Shown one piece after another: positions 54,895 to 64,000 of a stretch of DNA of 64,000 nucleotides. The notes under the pieces were generated by a model. That model saw nothing but the letters and a program-made list of their open reading frames with translations, was not told where the DNA came from and ran no database searches. Source of the DNA: Bosea sp. NBC_00550 (lineage in GTDB: Bacteria; Pseudomonadota; Alphaproteobacteria; Rhizobiales; Beijerinckiaceae); NCBI RefSeq assembly GCF_026020075.1, contig NZ_CP102772.1, positions 1 to 64,000 of the forward strand, given 5' to 3'. Numbering within the stretch: position 1 is the first letter of the stretch; each line of letters begins with the position of its first letter. Made by a program: the position numbers and the translations under genes.

Positions 54895-55052
54895 GAAGCT
54901 CTTTCTCGGGGCGCCGCTTCTACTCCCGATTGCAACCCCGAAACAGCCACGCCCATGTCTGACGCCGCCCGGAGCCGATGCGCTGGACGCGGGTCGACAA
55001 GCGACGTCGCGGTCTGCATCTTGCCTTCCGGAACGCAGGGGGGCCTGAAGCG

Positions 55053-56282
55053 ATGAGCACCAATCTGAGGATCGACGGCGCGAGATTGACCTCGCGCCTC
55101 GGAGAACTCGCGAAGATCGGTGCCACGCCGGAAGGGGGCTGCCGCCGCCTTGCCCTGACCGACGAGGACAAACAGGGTCGCGACTGGCTCGTCGCTCAGA
55201 TGCAGGCGCTCGGCCTCGACGTCCGCGTCGACGCGATCGGCAACATCGTCGGCATCCTGAAGGGGCTCGAGGACGGACCGGCTCTCATCATGGGCTCGCA
55301 TATCGACACGGTCGGCACCGGCGGGCGCTTCGACGGCGCGCTCGGCGTCGTCGCCGGCGTCGAGGTCCTGGCGGCGCTGCGCGATGCCGGGCTCACGCCG
55401 AAGCGCGACATGGCCGTCATCGCCTTCACCAACGAGGAAGGCGCCCGCTTCCATCCCGACATGCTCGGCTCCTATGTCTGGGCCGGCGGCATGAGCGTCG
55501 ATGCGGCCCACAAAGAAGTCGATTCCGAAGGCGTCGGCCTCGGCGCCGAGCTGAAGCGCATCGGCTACGAGGGTGCCGAGCAGCCGGGCTTCCTGCCCGC
55601 GCATGCCTATCTCGAGATGCATATCGAGCAGGGGCCGATCCTGGAGAGCGAAGGCGGCGGCCTCGGCGCCGTCACCGGCATCCAGGCGATCTGCTGGCTG
55701 GAGCTCACCCTGAAGGGGCGCCCGAGCCACGCCGGCACGACGCCGATGGCCTATCGCAAGGATCCCGGCCTCGCTGCCGCGCGCATCAACATCTTCGCCA
55801 ACGAGCTGACCAAGACGATCCCACACCAGCTCGCCAATTGCGGCGTCATCCGCACGCAGCCCGGCAACGTCAATGTCGTGCCCGAGACGGTGGTGATGAC
55901 GCTCGATCTGCGCAATCCGCTCGATGCGCCGCTCGCCCAGGCCGAGGAGGCGGTGCGCCGCTTCTGCGCCGAGCTGGCCGAGCGCGACGACATCCAGATC
56001 TCGTTCCGCGACCTCGCGCGTTTCCCCGCGACGCCCTTCGCCGAGGAGTTGATCGCCGAGATCGAGCGCAGCGCCGGCGAATTCGGGCTGCCGATCCGGC
56101 GCATGATCTCTGGCGCCGGCCATGACGCGCAGATGATGGCGCGGCTCTGCCCGACCGCGATGGTCTTCATCCCCTCGATCGGTGGGCTCTCGCACAATCC
56201 GGCCGAGTTCAGTACCGACGACGACATGGTCGCCGGCGCCAACATCCTGCTCAGCACGGCCTGGCGCGTCGCCAACGCCTGA
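55053..56282 (+). CDS. M20-family N-carbamoyl-L-amino acid hydrolase / allantoate amidohydrolase-like
   Basis: Metal-dependent amidohydrolase, 409 residues. Metal-binding stretches are clear: MGSHIDTVGTGGRFDGALG, FTNEEGARFHPDMLGS, HIEQGPILE and, near the end, MISGAGHDAQMMA. These match the hydantoin utilisation HyuC, beta-ureidopropionase and allantoate amidohydrolase group. It would hydrolyse an N-carbamoyl amino acid to amino acid, CO2 and ammonia. The start at 55053 has a G-rich ribosome site; the frame from 54978 overlaps the MATE promoter. First gene of the catabolic cluster. Confidence 0.9.
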   Translation: MSTNLRIDGARLTSRLGELAKIGATPEGGCRRLALTDEDKQGRDWLVAQMQALGLDVRVDAIGNIVGILKGLEDGPALIMGSHIDTVGTGGRFDGALGVVAGVEVLAALRDAGLTPKRDMAVIAFTNEEGARFHPDMLGSYVWAGGMSVDAAHKEVDSEGVGLGAELKRIGYEGAEQPGFLPAHAYLEMHIEQGPILESEGGGLGAVTGIQAICWLELTLKGRPSHAGTTPMAYRKDPGLAAARINIFANELTKTIPHQLANCGVIRTQPGNVNVVPETVVMTLDLRNPLDAPLAQAEEAVRRFCAELAERDDIQISFRDLARFPATPFAEELIAEIERSAGEFGLPIRRMISGAGHDAQMMARLCPTAMVFIPSIGGLSHNPAEFSTDDDMVAGANILLSTAWRVANA

Positions 56283-56305
56283 AAGCGCTTGAACAGATCA
56301 GCCCT

Positions 56306-56345
56306 CATCCTGAGAAGCGCCACTGGTGCGACTCAGGATGAGGGC
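56306..56345. repeat. Hairpin repeat CCTCATCCTGAG type
   Basis: CCCTCATCCTGAG ... CTCAGGATGAGGG palindrome between the carbamoylase and amidase genes. This short dispersed repeat occurs widely in Hyphomicrobiales; here it may reduce or stabilise the transcript. Confidence 0.6.
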
Positions 56346-56379
56346 TCTGTTTCCCGATAAGGTCATAAAAGGAGCTTCG

Positions 56380-57792
56380 ATGACGACGATCGCCTCGCTT
56401 TCCGCCGCCGAGCTCGGCCCGCTCTACGCCAGCAAGGAACTCTCTCCCGTCGAGGTCGCGAAGGATGCGCTCGCCCGCATCGAGCGCTTCGAGCCCGACA
56501 TCAACGCCTTCACCGTGCGCGGCGACGCCGTGGCGCTGGCGATGGCGGAAGCGTCGCAGGCACGCTGGCTGAAAGGCGAGGCGGTCGGCCCGCTCGACGG
56601 CGTGCCCGTCACCATCAAGGACAATATCGGGGTCGCCGGCTGGTCGATGCAGCGCGGCTCCGCAATCGCCTCCGACGCGCCCTTCGCCGAGGATTCGCCG
56701 GCCACGGCGCGGCTGCGCGAGGCCGGCACGGTCTTCCTCGGCAAGACCACCATGCCTGAATATGGCTGGAAGGGCGTCGGCGATTCCCCGGCCTCGGGCA
56801 TCACGCGCAATCCCTGGAATACCGGGACCGGGCCCGGCGGTTCCTCCTCCGGTGCCGCTTCCTGCGCCGCGCTCAATCTCGGCTGTATCCATATCGGTAC
56901 GGATGGCGCCGGCTCCGTGCGCATTCCGGCTGCCTTCACCGGTGTCGTCGGCCTGAAGCCGAGCTATGGCCGCGTCCCGGCCTGGCCTGTCTCGACCATG
57001 GGTTTCCTCGCCCATATCGGACCGTTGACCCGCACCGTCACCGATACCGCGCTGGCGATGCAGGTGATCGGCCAGCCCGATACCCGCGACATGACCGCGA
57101 TGACGAGCCGCCCGCCGGATTATGTCGACGGGTTGAAGGGCGGCGTCAGGGGTCTGCGCGTCGCCTGGTCGCCGCGCCTCGGTCAGGATGTGATCGTCGA
57201 TCCCGAGATCGCGGCGCTGACGGCAGCCGCTGCCCAGGTCTTCGCCGAACTCGGCGCGACGGTCGAGGAAGTCGATCCCGGCTTCGCCGACCCCGTCGAG
57301 ACACTGATGACGATCTGGGCGTCCGGGGCGGCCCTGGCGCTGCGCGGCGTCGACGCGGCGACGCGGGCACGGATGGATCCCGGCCTCGTCGCGGTGGCCG
57401 AGCGGGGCGAACGCATTCCGGCATCGACCTATGCCGACGCGCTGCTCAACCAGCGCAATGCTCTGGCCTCGCGCATGGCGCAGTTCCATGCCCGCTACGA
57501 CCTGCTGCTGACCCCGACGCTGCCGCTGCCGGCCTTCGCCGTCGGTCGCAACACGCCGGAGCATGGCGCCTATGGCGAGGACTGGACGCGCTGGACGCCC
57601 TTCACCTACCCCTTCAACATCACCGAGCAGCCGGCGGTCTCGGTGCCTTGTGGGCTGACACGAGCGGGGCTGCCGGCGGGGCTTCAAATCGTAGGCGCCT
57701 TTGGCAAAGATGCACTGGTGCTCAGAGCGGCTGCGGCCTTCGAACAGGCCCAGCCTTTTGCGCGCATCGATCTGCCGGTCAAACCGCTTTAA
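56380..57792 (+). CDS. Amidase signature family amidase
   Basis: A 470-residue amidase. The Ser-cisSer-Lys triad is complete: Lys in VTIKDNIGVAG, the Gly/Ser-rich signature TGPGGSSSGAASCAA and Ser in GTDGAGSVRIPAAFTG. The front (IASLSAAELGPLYASKELSPVEV) is typical of GatA-like and indoleacetamide-type amidases. It hydrolyses a carboxamide to acid and ammonia. AAAGGAG lies seven bases before the ATG. In the cluster it would process amides supplied by the uptake system; the substrate is unknown. Confidence 0.92.
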   Translation: MTTIASLSAAELGPLYASKELSPVEVAKDALARIERFEPDINAFTVRGDAVALAMAEASQARWLKGEAVGPLDGVPVTIKDNIGVAGWSMQRGSAIASDAPFAEDSPATARLREAGTVFLGKTTMPEYGWKGVGDSPASGITRNPWNTGTGPGGSSSGAASCAALNLGCIHIGTDGAGSVRIPAAFTGVVGLKPSYGRVPAWPVSTMGFLAHIGPLTRTVTDTALAMQVIGQPDTRDMTAMTSRPPDYVDGLKGGVRGLRVAWSPRLGQDVIVDPEIAALTAAAAQVFAELGATVEEVDPGFADPVETLMTIWASGAALALRGVDAATRARMDPGLVAVAERGERIPASTYADALLNQRNALASRMAQFHARYDLLLTPTLPLPAFAVGRNTPEHGAYGEDWTRWTPFTYPFNITEQPAVSVPCGLTRAGLPAGLQIVGAFGKDALVLRAAAAFEQAQPFARIDLPVKPL

Positions 57793-58008
57793 TCGCGAAT
57801 TTTTTCGCTATTGTCGGAATTTCCGCATAATATTGCAATGGGAGCGACAAGCCAAGGATTCCAGCTCCTGAGGCTCCGTGTGGCACGAACCGTGCAGGCG
57901 GCCGAAAGGTCTCGATCAGGTGCCATTGCTTGTTGTCAGGCAGGATTTTTCTGCCCAGACTTGCAGCAAGGCAGCCCGATCAGAGGCGCCGCTTCAGGGG
58001 AGAACATA

Positions 58009-59604
58009 ATGGATCGCAGGACATTTCTGAAATCCGCGACGGGCGTCGGCGTAGCCGCAGCCACGGGCGGGCTGGCGATGCCGGCGCTGGCGCAAGGGGC
58101 AAGCAAGACCCTCCGCTTCGTGCCGCAGGCCAACCTCGCGAATTTCGACCCCATCTGGGGAACGCAATACGTCGTCCGCAACGCCGCCGCGCTGGTCTGG
58201 GACACGCTCTACGGCATCGATTCCAAGTTCCAGCCGCAGCGCCAGATGGTCGAGGCCGAGGAGGTCTCCTCCGATGGCCTCACCTGGACCTTCAAGCTGC
58301 GCTCCGGCCTGAAATTCCATGACGGCACGCCGGTCACGTCGAAGGACGTGGTCGCGAGCCTGGTGCGCTGGTCGGCGCGCGACCCGATGGGCCTGATGAT
58401 CCGCGGCCTGCAGGTCGAGCTCGCCCCGGTCGACGAACTGACCTGGAAATGGACGCTGAAGCAGCCCTTCCCGAAGATGCTGCTGGCGCTCGCCAAGAAC
58501 AACGCCCCGTGCTCCTTCATAATGCCGGAGCGCATCGCCAAGACCGACCCCTTCACGCAGATCACCGAATATGTCGGCTCGGGCCCGATGAAGTTCCTGC
58601 GCAGCGACTGGGTGCCCGGCGCCAAGGCGGTGTTCGAGAAGTTCGCGGACTACAAGCCACGCTCCGAGAAGGCGGACTGGCTCGCCGGCGGCAAGAACAT
58701 CCTCGTCAACCGTATCGAATGGGTGATCATGCCCGATGCGGCGACGGCGGCCGCAGCGCTCCAGAACGGCGAGGTCGACTGGTGGGAGACGCCGCTCGCC
58801 GATCTCGTGCCCGTGCTCAAGGCGCATAAGGACATCAACGTCGATATCGGCGATCCCCTGGGCAATGTCGGCGCCTTCCGCATGAATCACCTCTTCCCGC
58901 CCTTCAACAATCTGAAGGTGCGTCAGGCCGTGCTGACGGCGCTGAACCAGGAAGACTACATGCGCGCCGTCGTCGGCGACGACGACAAGCTCTGGAAGTC
59001 GCTGCCGGGCTTCTTCACGCCGGGCACGCCGCTCTACACCGAAGAGGGCGGCGACATCCTGAAGAAGCGCAACGTCGCCGAGGCGAAGAAGCTGCTGGCC
59101 GAGTCCGGCTACAAGGGCGAGCCCGTCGTCTGCGTCGTCGCGCAGGACATGGCAGCCACCAAGTCGATGGGCGACGTCACGGCCGAGTTGCTCAAGAGCA
59201 TCGGCATGAACGTCGATTTCGTCGCCACCGACTGGGGCACGGTCGGCTCTCGCCGCGCCCAGAAGACCCCGCCGGGGCAGGGCGGCTGGAGCATGTTCCA
59301 CACCTGGCACGCCGGCGCCGACTGCATCAATCCGGCCGCCTATACCGCGATCCGGGCCAATGGCGAAAAGGCCTGGTTCGGCTGGCCTGACGTGCCGACC
59401 GTCGAGGCAGAGGTCACCAACTGGTTCAATGCCAAGGACCTGGCCGGCGAAAAGGCGGCGATGGCCAAGCTCAACAAGGCGGCGGTCGAAAACGTCGTCT
59501 ATGCGCCGACCGGCTTCTATCTGAGCTACCAGGCCTGGCGGAAGAACGTCTCGGGCGTCGTCAGCGGCCCGCTGCCCTTCTTCTGGGACGTCACCAAGGC
59601 CTGA
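58009..59604 (+). CDS. ABC dipeptide/oligopeptide-type substrate-binding protein
   Basis: A 531-residue family 5 (DppA/OppA) binding protein. The start has a twin-arginine signal (MDRRTFLKSATGVG ... ALAQ), unusual for this family but seen in many alphaproteobacteria. Family stretches are WDTLYGIDSKFQPQRQMVE, LTWTFKLRSGLKFHDGTPVTSKDV and FPPFNNLKVRQAV. The longer frame from 57811 includes non-coding leader. Periplasmic receptor for the permeases that follow; the ligand may be a carbamoylated amino acid, hydantoin or peptide. Confidence 0.93.
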   Translation: MDRRTFLKSATGVGVAAATGGLAMPALAQGASKTLRFVPQANLANFDPIWGTQYVVRNAAALVWDTLYGIDSKFQPQRQMVEAEEVSSDGLTWTFKLRSGLKFHDGTPVTSKDVVASLVRWSARDPMGLMIRGLQVELAPVDELTWKWTLKQPFPKMLLALAKNNAPCSFIMPERIAKTDPFTQITEYVGSGPMKFLRSDWVPGAKAVFEKFADYKPRSEKADWLAGGKNILVNRIEWVIMPDAATAAAALQNGEVDWWETPLADLVPVLKAHKDINVDIGDPLGNVGAFRMNHLFPPFNNLKVRQAVLTALNQEDYMRAVVGDDDKLWKSLPGFFTPGTPLYTEEGGDILKKRNVAEAKKLLAESGYKGEPVVCVVAQDMAATKSMGDVTAELLKSIGMNVDFVATDWGTVGSRRAQKTPPGQGGWSMFHTWHAGADCINPAAYTAIRANGEKAWFGWPDVPTVEAEVTNWFNAKDLAGEKAAMAKLNKAAVENVVYAPTGFYLSYQAWRKNVSGVVSGPLPFFWDVTKA

Positions 59605-59740
59605 TGCCTGTCGCGGAGCGGCGGGGCCGCTCTGCCTCTTCGGAGCCGGCCCGGCCGCTCCGACACCTCGCCTCGTCGCGACCCGGACGAAAACCGGGCC
59701 GCGGCTCCTGGATTCGATGTGAACGAGGCTCGTCGGCCTT

Positions 59741-60682
59741 ATGCTCGCTTTTGTTGTCAGGCGCATTTTCACGACCATCCCTGTGATGGCCTTCGTGGCG
59801 CTGTTCGTCTTTTCGCTGCTCTATATCGCGCCGGGCGACCCGGCGGCCATCATCGCCGGTGACCAGGCCTCGCCCGCCGATGTCGAGCGCATCCGCGCCA
59901 GCCTCGGGCTCGACCGGCCCTATCTCGTGCGCTTCGCCGAATGGTCCTTCCGCGTGCTGCAGGGCGATCTCGGCACCTCGATCTTCACCTCGCTGCCGGT
60001 GACGCAGCTCATCTCCCAGCGCATCGAGCCGACCGTCTCGCTGATGGTGCTGACCCTGATCTTCGCCGTCGTCATCGCCGTGCCGATGGGCGTGCTCGCG
60101 GCCTGGAAGGCCGGGAGCTGGATCGACAAGGCCGCGATGGCCTTCGCCGTCCTCGGCTTTTCCGTGCCGGTCTTCGTCGTCGGCTACCTGCTCGCCTATT
60201 TCTTCGCGCTGAAGCTCGATTGGCTGCCGGTGCAGGGCTACACCCCGATCTCGCAGGGCCTGTGGCCCTGGCTGCGGAACCTGATCCTGCCCTCGGTGAC
60301 GCTGGGCCTCGTCTATATCGCGCTGATCGCCCGCATCACCCGCGCCACGATGCTCGAGGTGCTCCAGCAGGACTACGTCCGCACCGCCCAGGCCAAGGGC
60401 GTGGCGCAGAAGGACGTGCTCTTCCTGCACTCGCTCAAGAACGCGGCGGTGCCGATCGTCACCATCATCGGCATCGGCATCGCGCTTTTGATCGGCGGCG
60501 CGGTCGTCACCGAGAGCGTCTTCGCCATTCCCGGCCTCGGCCGGCTCACCGTCGATGCCATCCTGCGGCGCGACTATCCCGTGATCCAGGGCGTCGTGCT
60601 GATGTTCAGCCTGGTCTACGTGCTGGTGAACCTGCTGATCGACCTGACCTACACCCTCGTCGACCCGAGGATCCGCTATTGA
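59741..60682 (+). CDS. ABC transporter permease, DppB-like
   Basis: A 313-residue inner membrane subunit of a peptide-type importer: front LAFVVRRIFTTIPVMAFVALFVF, a long periplasmic loop, then the BPD_transp_1 domain with the EAA loop LEVLQQDYVRTAQAKGVAQKDVLFLHSLKNA. Six helices are expected. The stop overlaps a TTG start of the next gene by four bases. Works with the binding protein upstream. Confidence 0.95.
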   Translation: MLAFVVRRIFTTIPVMAFVALFVFSLLYIAPGDPAAIIAGDQASPADVERIRASLGLDRPYLVRFAEWSFRVLQGDLGTSIFTSLPVTQLISQRIEPTVSLMVLTLIFAVVIAVPMGVLAAWKAGSWIDKAAMAFAVLGFSVPVFVVGYLLAYFFALKLDWLPVQGYTPISQGLWPWLRNLILPSVTLGLVYIALIARITRATMLEVLQQDYVRTAQAKGVAQKDVLFLHSLKNAAVPIVTIIGIGIALLIGGAVVTESVFAIPGLGRLTVDAILRRDYPVIQGVVLMFSLVYVLVNLLIDLTYTLVDPRIRY

Positions 60683-61590
60683 CCGCGCAATCGTCCATTC
60701 CGGCCCCCGTCGGCGTCGTGGCTGCCGAGCCGATCAAGGCTCCCGGCCTCAGCCGCTCCGTGCGCTTCCGCCGCTATCTGCGGCGCCACCCCTCCGTCGC
60801 GATCGGCGGCGGCCTGCTCGTGCTGATGGCGCTCATCGGCATCTTCGCCCCGCTGCTCGGCACGGTCGACCCGACCGCGATCTCGCCGTCCAGGCGCACC
60901 CGCGTGCCCTCCGAGCTCTACTGGTTCGGCACCGACATGCTCGGCCGCGACATCTACTCGCGCGTGATCTACGGGGCGCGGGTCTCGCTCCTCGTCGGCT
61001 TCAGCGTCGCCGTGCTGTCCTCGGTCGTCGGGCTGACCATCGGCCTCTTCGCCGGCTTCGTGCGCTGGGCCGACGGCATCATCATGCGCGTCATCGACGG
61101 CATGATGTCGATCCCGCCGATCCTGCTCGCCATCGCCCTGATGGCGCTGACGCGCGGCTCGGTCGGCAACGTCATCCTCGCCATCACCATCGCCGAGATC
61201 CCGCGCGTGGCGCGCCTGGTGCGTGGCGTCGTGCTGTCGCTGCGCGAGCAGCCCTATGTCGAGGCTGCCGTGGCCAATGGCGCGCGCGTGCCGCGCATCA
61301 TCATCAGACATATCCTGCCCAACACCTTCGCGCCGATGAGCGTGCAGGCGACCTATATCTGCGCCAGCGCCATGATCGTCGAGGCGATCCTGTCCTTCAT
61401 CGGCGCGGGCGTGCCGCCGGCGACGCCGTCCTGGGGCAACATCATGGCCGAGGGCAGGGCGCTCTGGCAGGTTAGGCCGCACATCATCCTGTTCCCGGCC
61501 GTGTTCCTCTCCATCACCGTCCTCGCCGTCAACCTCCTCGGCGACGGCCTGCGAGACTCCCTCGATCCGCGTCTCGCCAAGTCCCTCTGA
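60679..61590 (+). CDS. ABC transporter permease, DppC-like
   Basis: A 303-residue permease partner. The frame starts with a TTG that overlaps the DppB stop (TTGA); the larger open frame upstream is only the shadow of DppB. Landmarks: N-terminal helix (SVAIGGGLLVLMALIGIFAPLL), the conserved FGTDMLGRDIYSRVIYGARVSLLVG and the EAA loop REQPYVEAAVANGARVPRIIIRHILPN. Two ATPase genes would normally follow; they are not in the window up to 64000. Confidence 0.93.
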   Translation: MTAQSSIPAPVGVVAAEPIKAPGLSRSVRFRRYLRRHPSVAIGGGLLVLMALIGIFAPLLGTVDPTAISPSRRTRVPSELYWFGTDMLGRDIYSRVIYGARVSLLVGFSVAVLSSVVGLTIGLFAGFVRWADGIIMRVIDGMMSIPPILLAIALMALTRGSVGNVILAITIAEIPRVARLVRGVVLSLREQPYVEAAVANGARVPRIIIRHILPNTFAPMSVQATYICASAMIVEAILSFIGAGVPPATPSWGNIMAEGRALWQVRPHIILFPAVFLSITVLAVNLLGDGLRDSLDPRLAKSL

Positions 61591-61702
61591 AAGCCAGCCC
61601 TGCCGCTGGAACAACCCTCGCCCTGCATTGCCGGCGCTTGACGCGCCGGCTCAGTGCTTGAAAGCCTTCGCTGTAGGGTGATCTTCATCCGGAGCCTATG
61701 AC

Positions 61703-62638
61703 GTGACCCGCATCCTCACCGTCGCCGCCGCCCAGCTCGGCCCGATCCAGCGCGCTGAAAGCCGGGCCTCGGCCGTCGCCCGCCTGATCGAGCTGATGCG
61801 GCAGGCCAAGGGGCACGGCGCCGATCTCGTCGTCTATCCGGAAGCGGCGCTCACCGCCTTCTTCCCGCATTGGTGGATCGACGACGAGGACGAGATCGAC
61901 AGCTGGTTCGAGACGGCGATGCCCTCGAACGAGACCGCGCCGCTCTTCGCCGAAGCGGCGCGCCTCGGCATCGGCTTTCATCTCGGCTATTGCGAGCTCG
62001 CCTTCGAGGAGGGCCGCAAGCGCCGCTTCAACACCGCGATCCTGGTCGACAAGACCGGCTCGATCGTCGGCAAGTACCGCAAGATCCATCTGCCGGGGCA
62101 TCCCGAGCATCGCCCAGCCGCACCGTTCCAGAATCTCGAGAAGCGCTATTTCGAGACCGGCAATCTCGGCTGGCCGGTCTGGCGGACGATGGATGCCAAT
62201 ATCGGCATGATGATCTGCAACGATCGCCGCTGGCCGGAGAGCTACCGCTCCATGGGCCTGCAGGATGTCGAGCTGGTCGTGCTCGGCTACAACACGCCCA
62301 AGCACAACCCGCCGGCGCCGGACCATGACCGGCTCGGCAATTTCCACAACCAGCTCGTGATGCAGGCCGGGGCCTATCAGAACGCCACCTGGGTGGTCGG
62401 CGTCGCCAAGGCAGGGCCCGAGGCCGGCGTCGACCAGATCGGCGGCTCCTGCATCATCGCGCCGACCGGAGAGGTCGTCGCGCAGGCCGTGACCGAGGGC
62501 GACGAACTCGTCGTCGCCCGTTGCGACATGGACCTCGGAAAGAGCTATAAGGCCTCGACCTTCAATTTCGCCAGGCATCGCGAGCCGCAGGCCTATGGCC
62601 TCATCGTCGAGCGCAAGGGCGCCGTCTCCCCGGTTTGA
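61703..62638 (+). CDS. N-carbamoyl-D-amino acid hydrolase (nitrilase superfamily)
   Basis: A 311-residue amidohydrolase very close in pattern to the Agrobacterium D-carbamoylase. The Glu-Lys-Cys triad lies in VVYPEAALTAFFP (Glu47), KYRKIHLPGHPE (Lys127) and MMICNDRRWPE (Cys172). Further shared segments are GYNTPKHNPPAPDHD and LVMQAGAYQN. It splits N-carbamoyl-D-amino acids into D-amino acid, CO2 and ammonia, the last step of D-hydantoin breakdown. GTG start. Oppositely specific to the M20 enzyme at 55053, so the cluster may process both enantiomers. Confidence 0.92.
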   Translation: MTRILTVAAAQLGPIQRAESRASAVARLIELMRQAKGHGADLVVYPEAALTAFFPHWWIDDEDEIDSWFETAMPSNETAPLFAEAARLGIGFHLGYCELAFEEGRKRRFNTAILVDKTGSIVGKYRKIHLPGHPEHRPAAPFQNLEKRYFETGNLGWPVWRTMDANIGMMICNDRRWPESYRSMGLQDVELVVLGYNTPKHNPPAPDHDRLGNFHNQLVMQAGAYQNATWVVGVAKAGPEAGVDQIGGSCIIAPTGEVVAQAVTEGDELVVARCDMDLGKSYKASTFNFARHREPQAYGLIVERKGAVSPV

Positions 62639-62656
62639 TCATCCTAGAGGACTAAA

Positions 62657-63820
62657 ATGACCCACGATCTCATCCTGAAGGGCGGCCGCGTCATCGACCC
62701 GTCGCAGAAGCATGACGGCATTCTCGACGTCGCCTTCACGGACGGAAAGGTGTCCGGCTTCGGCAAGGACCTGAAAGGCGCCAAGGAGATCCGCGACGTC
62801 TCCGGCTACATCGTCTCGCCGGGCCTGATCGACCTTCACACCCATGTCTACTGGGGCGGCACCTCGCTCGGCATCGACGCCGACGAGTTCTGCCGCCTTT
62901 CTGGCGTCACCACCTCGGTCGACACCGGCTCGGCCGGCCCCGGCAACTGGCCCGGCTTCCGCAAGCATGTGATCGAGCAGAGCCAGGCGCGCATCCTCGC
63001 CTATCTCCACGTCTCGCATGCCGGCATCTACGGCTTCGACCACCGGGTCATGGTCGGAGAGAGCGGCGATCTGCGCCTGATGAACCCGATCGACTGCGTC
63101 GAGGTCGCCGACAAGAACCGCGACTACATCGTCGGCATCAAGGTCCGCGTCGGCCTCCATGCCTCGGGCAACTCCGGCATTGTGCCGCTCAACATCGCGC
63201 TGCAGGTCGCCAACGAGGTCGGCATGCCGCTGATGTGCCATATCGACCATCCGCCGCCGTCCTATGAGGAGGTCATCGGCATGCTCCGGCCGGGCGACGT
63301 GCTGACCCACGCCTTCCGCCCCTTCCCGAATGCGCCCGCGACGGCGCAGGGCACGGTGAAGCCGGAGGTGTTGGCCGCCCGCAAGCGCGGCGTCATCTTC
63401 GACATCGGCCACGGCAAGGGCTCGTTCTCCTTCAAGACGACGCGCGCCATGCTCGCCAACGGCTTCGAGCCGGACGTGATCTCGTCTGACGTGCACAAGC
63501 TCTGCATCGACGGCCCGGCCTTCGACCAGGTCACCACCATGTCGAAGTTCCTCTGCATGGGCATGAGCCTGAACAACGTCATCGCCGCCTCGACCGTGAA
63601 CGCCGCCATGGCGCTGAAGCGGACCGAGTACGGTTCGCTCAAGGTCGGCTCGCTCGGCGATGCGACAATCCTGACCGTCAGGGAAGGCAAGTTCGACTAT
63701 GTCGACGTCGTTGGCGAGCACCTGATCGGCGACAAGAAGATCGCATCCGAAGGTGTCGTGCTCAAGGGCAAGTGGTGGCACCCGAAGCGGACGAGCAAGT
63801 TCCCGAAGGTCGCGGCTTAA
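62657..63820 (+). CDS. Amidohydrolase (dihydroorotase/deacetylase-like metallohydrolase)
   Basis: A 387-residue cyclic-amidase-superfamily enzyme. The front LILKGGRVIDPSQKHDGILDVAF is usual for hydantoinases and dihydroorotases, and the metal site DLHTHVY (HxH) with HIDHPPPSYEEV and a late Asp (SSDVHK) are visible. Family members include putative deacetylases and dihydroorotase-like proteins; the second His pair is conserved (LTHAF). In the cluster it could open a cyclic ureide such as hydantoin or act as deacylase upstream of the carbamoylases. Ribosome site GAGGA before the ATG. Confidence 0.88.
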   Translation: MTHDLILKGGRVIDPSQKHDGILDVAFTDGKVSGFGKDLKGAKEIRDVSGYIVSPGLIDLHTHVYWGGTSLGIDADEFCRLSGVTTSVDTGSAGPGNWPGFRKHVIEQSQARILAYLHVSHAGIYGFDHRVMVGESGDLRLMNPIDCVEVADKNRDYIVGIKVRVGLHASGNSGIVPLNIALQVANEVGMPLMCHIDHPPPSYEEVIGMLRPGDVLTHAFRPFPNAPATAQGTVKPEVLAARKRGVIFDIGHGKGSFSFKTTRAMLANGFEPDVISSDVHKLCIDGPAFDQVTTMSKFLCMGMSLNNVIAASTVNAAMALKRTEYGSLKVGSLGDATILTVREGKFDYVDVVGEHLIGDKKIASEGVVLKGKWWHPKRTSKFPKVAA

Positions 63821-64000
63821 TTGCCGCGCACGACACGCGGCGTCATTCTCGGGCGAAGCGAAGCGCAGACCCGGGAAACTCGGGGCGTTGGCGCGCAGGA
63901 GACTCCTTCGGCGGAAGATGCTCGGGTCAAGCCCGAGCATGACGGGCGAGGAGGGGGCTGGCGCCCGATGGCGCCCTCCGATCTGCCGGCCGTGATGGCG
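63821..64000. other. Right edge with a third palindromic repeat
   Basis: 63842-63943 is a diverged GTCATTCTCGGGCG ... GCCCGAGCATGAC palindrome like those at 43171 and 44652. No gene is supported up to the window end; the ATPase genes of the transporter could lie beyond. Confidence 0.55.

Noticed and set aside
59941..60678. Front part of a 549-residue plus-strand frame running into DppC
   Set aside because: This stretch is an alternative frame of DppB. DppC starts at the TTG that overlaps the DppB stop.

Overview
The window is GC-rich DNA with compact, often ATGA-overlapping genes. Its gene content (long-form hisG coupled to hisZ, napEDABC, groES-groEL behind a CIRCE operator, a BacA/SbmA-type exporter, dispersed GTCATCCCGG palindromes) points to an alphaproteobacterium of the Hyphomicrobiales. 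A Bosea-like genus is my inference, not something the sequence proves.

Positions 1-9000 hold a small secreted protein, a large Orn/Lys/Arg-type decarboxylase next to an AspT-type exchanger (probably a decarboxylation/antiport pair), a decayed IS701-like transposase, a glycine-zipper lipoprotein, and a GntP permease followed by a cut-off 3-hydroxybutyrate dehydrogenase. Positions 9000-27400 are a worn accessory region: a stand-alone ATP-dependent DNA ligase operon, a PilZ protein, many tiny phage-like ORFs coupled by ATGA overlaps, a Fis-type regulator, the nap operon (periplasmic nitrate reductase, read leftwards, apparently set against a truncated primase), a TolB-like regulator, a beta-barrel outer membrane protein, a second inverted copy of the lipoprotein, and a serine recombinase with a palindromic site. 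Fragments of several of these genes are scattered nearby, which shows repeated recombination.

Kup (27377-29299) is followed by an element of about 8.3 kb (29446-37748). It carries a tyrosine integrase, a terminase-small-subunit-like protein, two AlpA-type regulators, a prim-pol/PriCT/AAA replication protein with an odd Trp-Asp-rich linker, and an orphan adenine methyltransferase. It has no capsid or tail genes, so it looks like a phage satellite or integrative mobilizable element. This is the best candidate for something not yet described.

From 38171 the sequence is core chromosome: hisZG, a META-domain protein, an SbmA/BacA-like ABC exporter, a LivK-type binding protein, groESL, a MarR regulator with a palindromic operator before a thioesterase, an EamA transporter, a Wzx-like flippase, two L,D-transpeptidases around a DUF2076 protein, and a frameshifted MATE pump. 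The right end (55053-63820) is a one-direction cluster for N-carbamoyl amino acids or related amides: M20 carbamoylase, amidase, peptide-type ABC uptake system (binding protein and two permeases, no ATPase inside the window), D-carbamoylase and an amidohydrolase. No rRNA, CRISPR array or convincing tRNA was seen.
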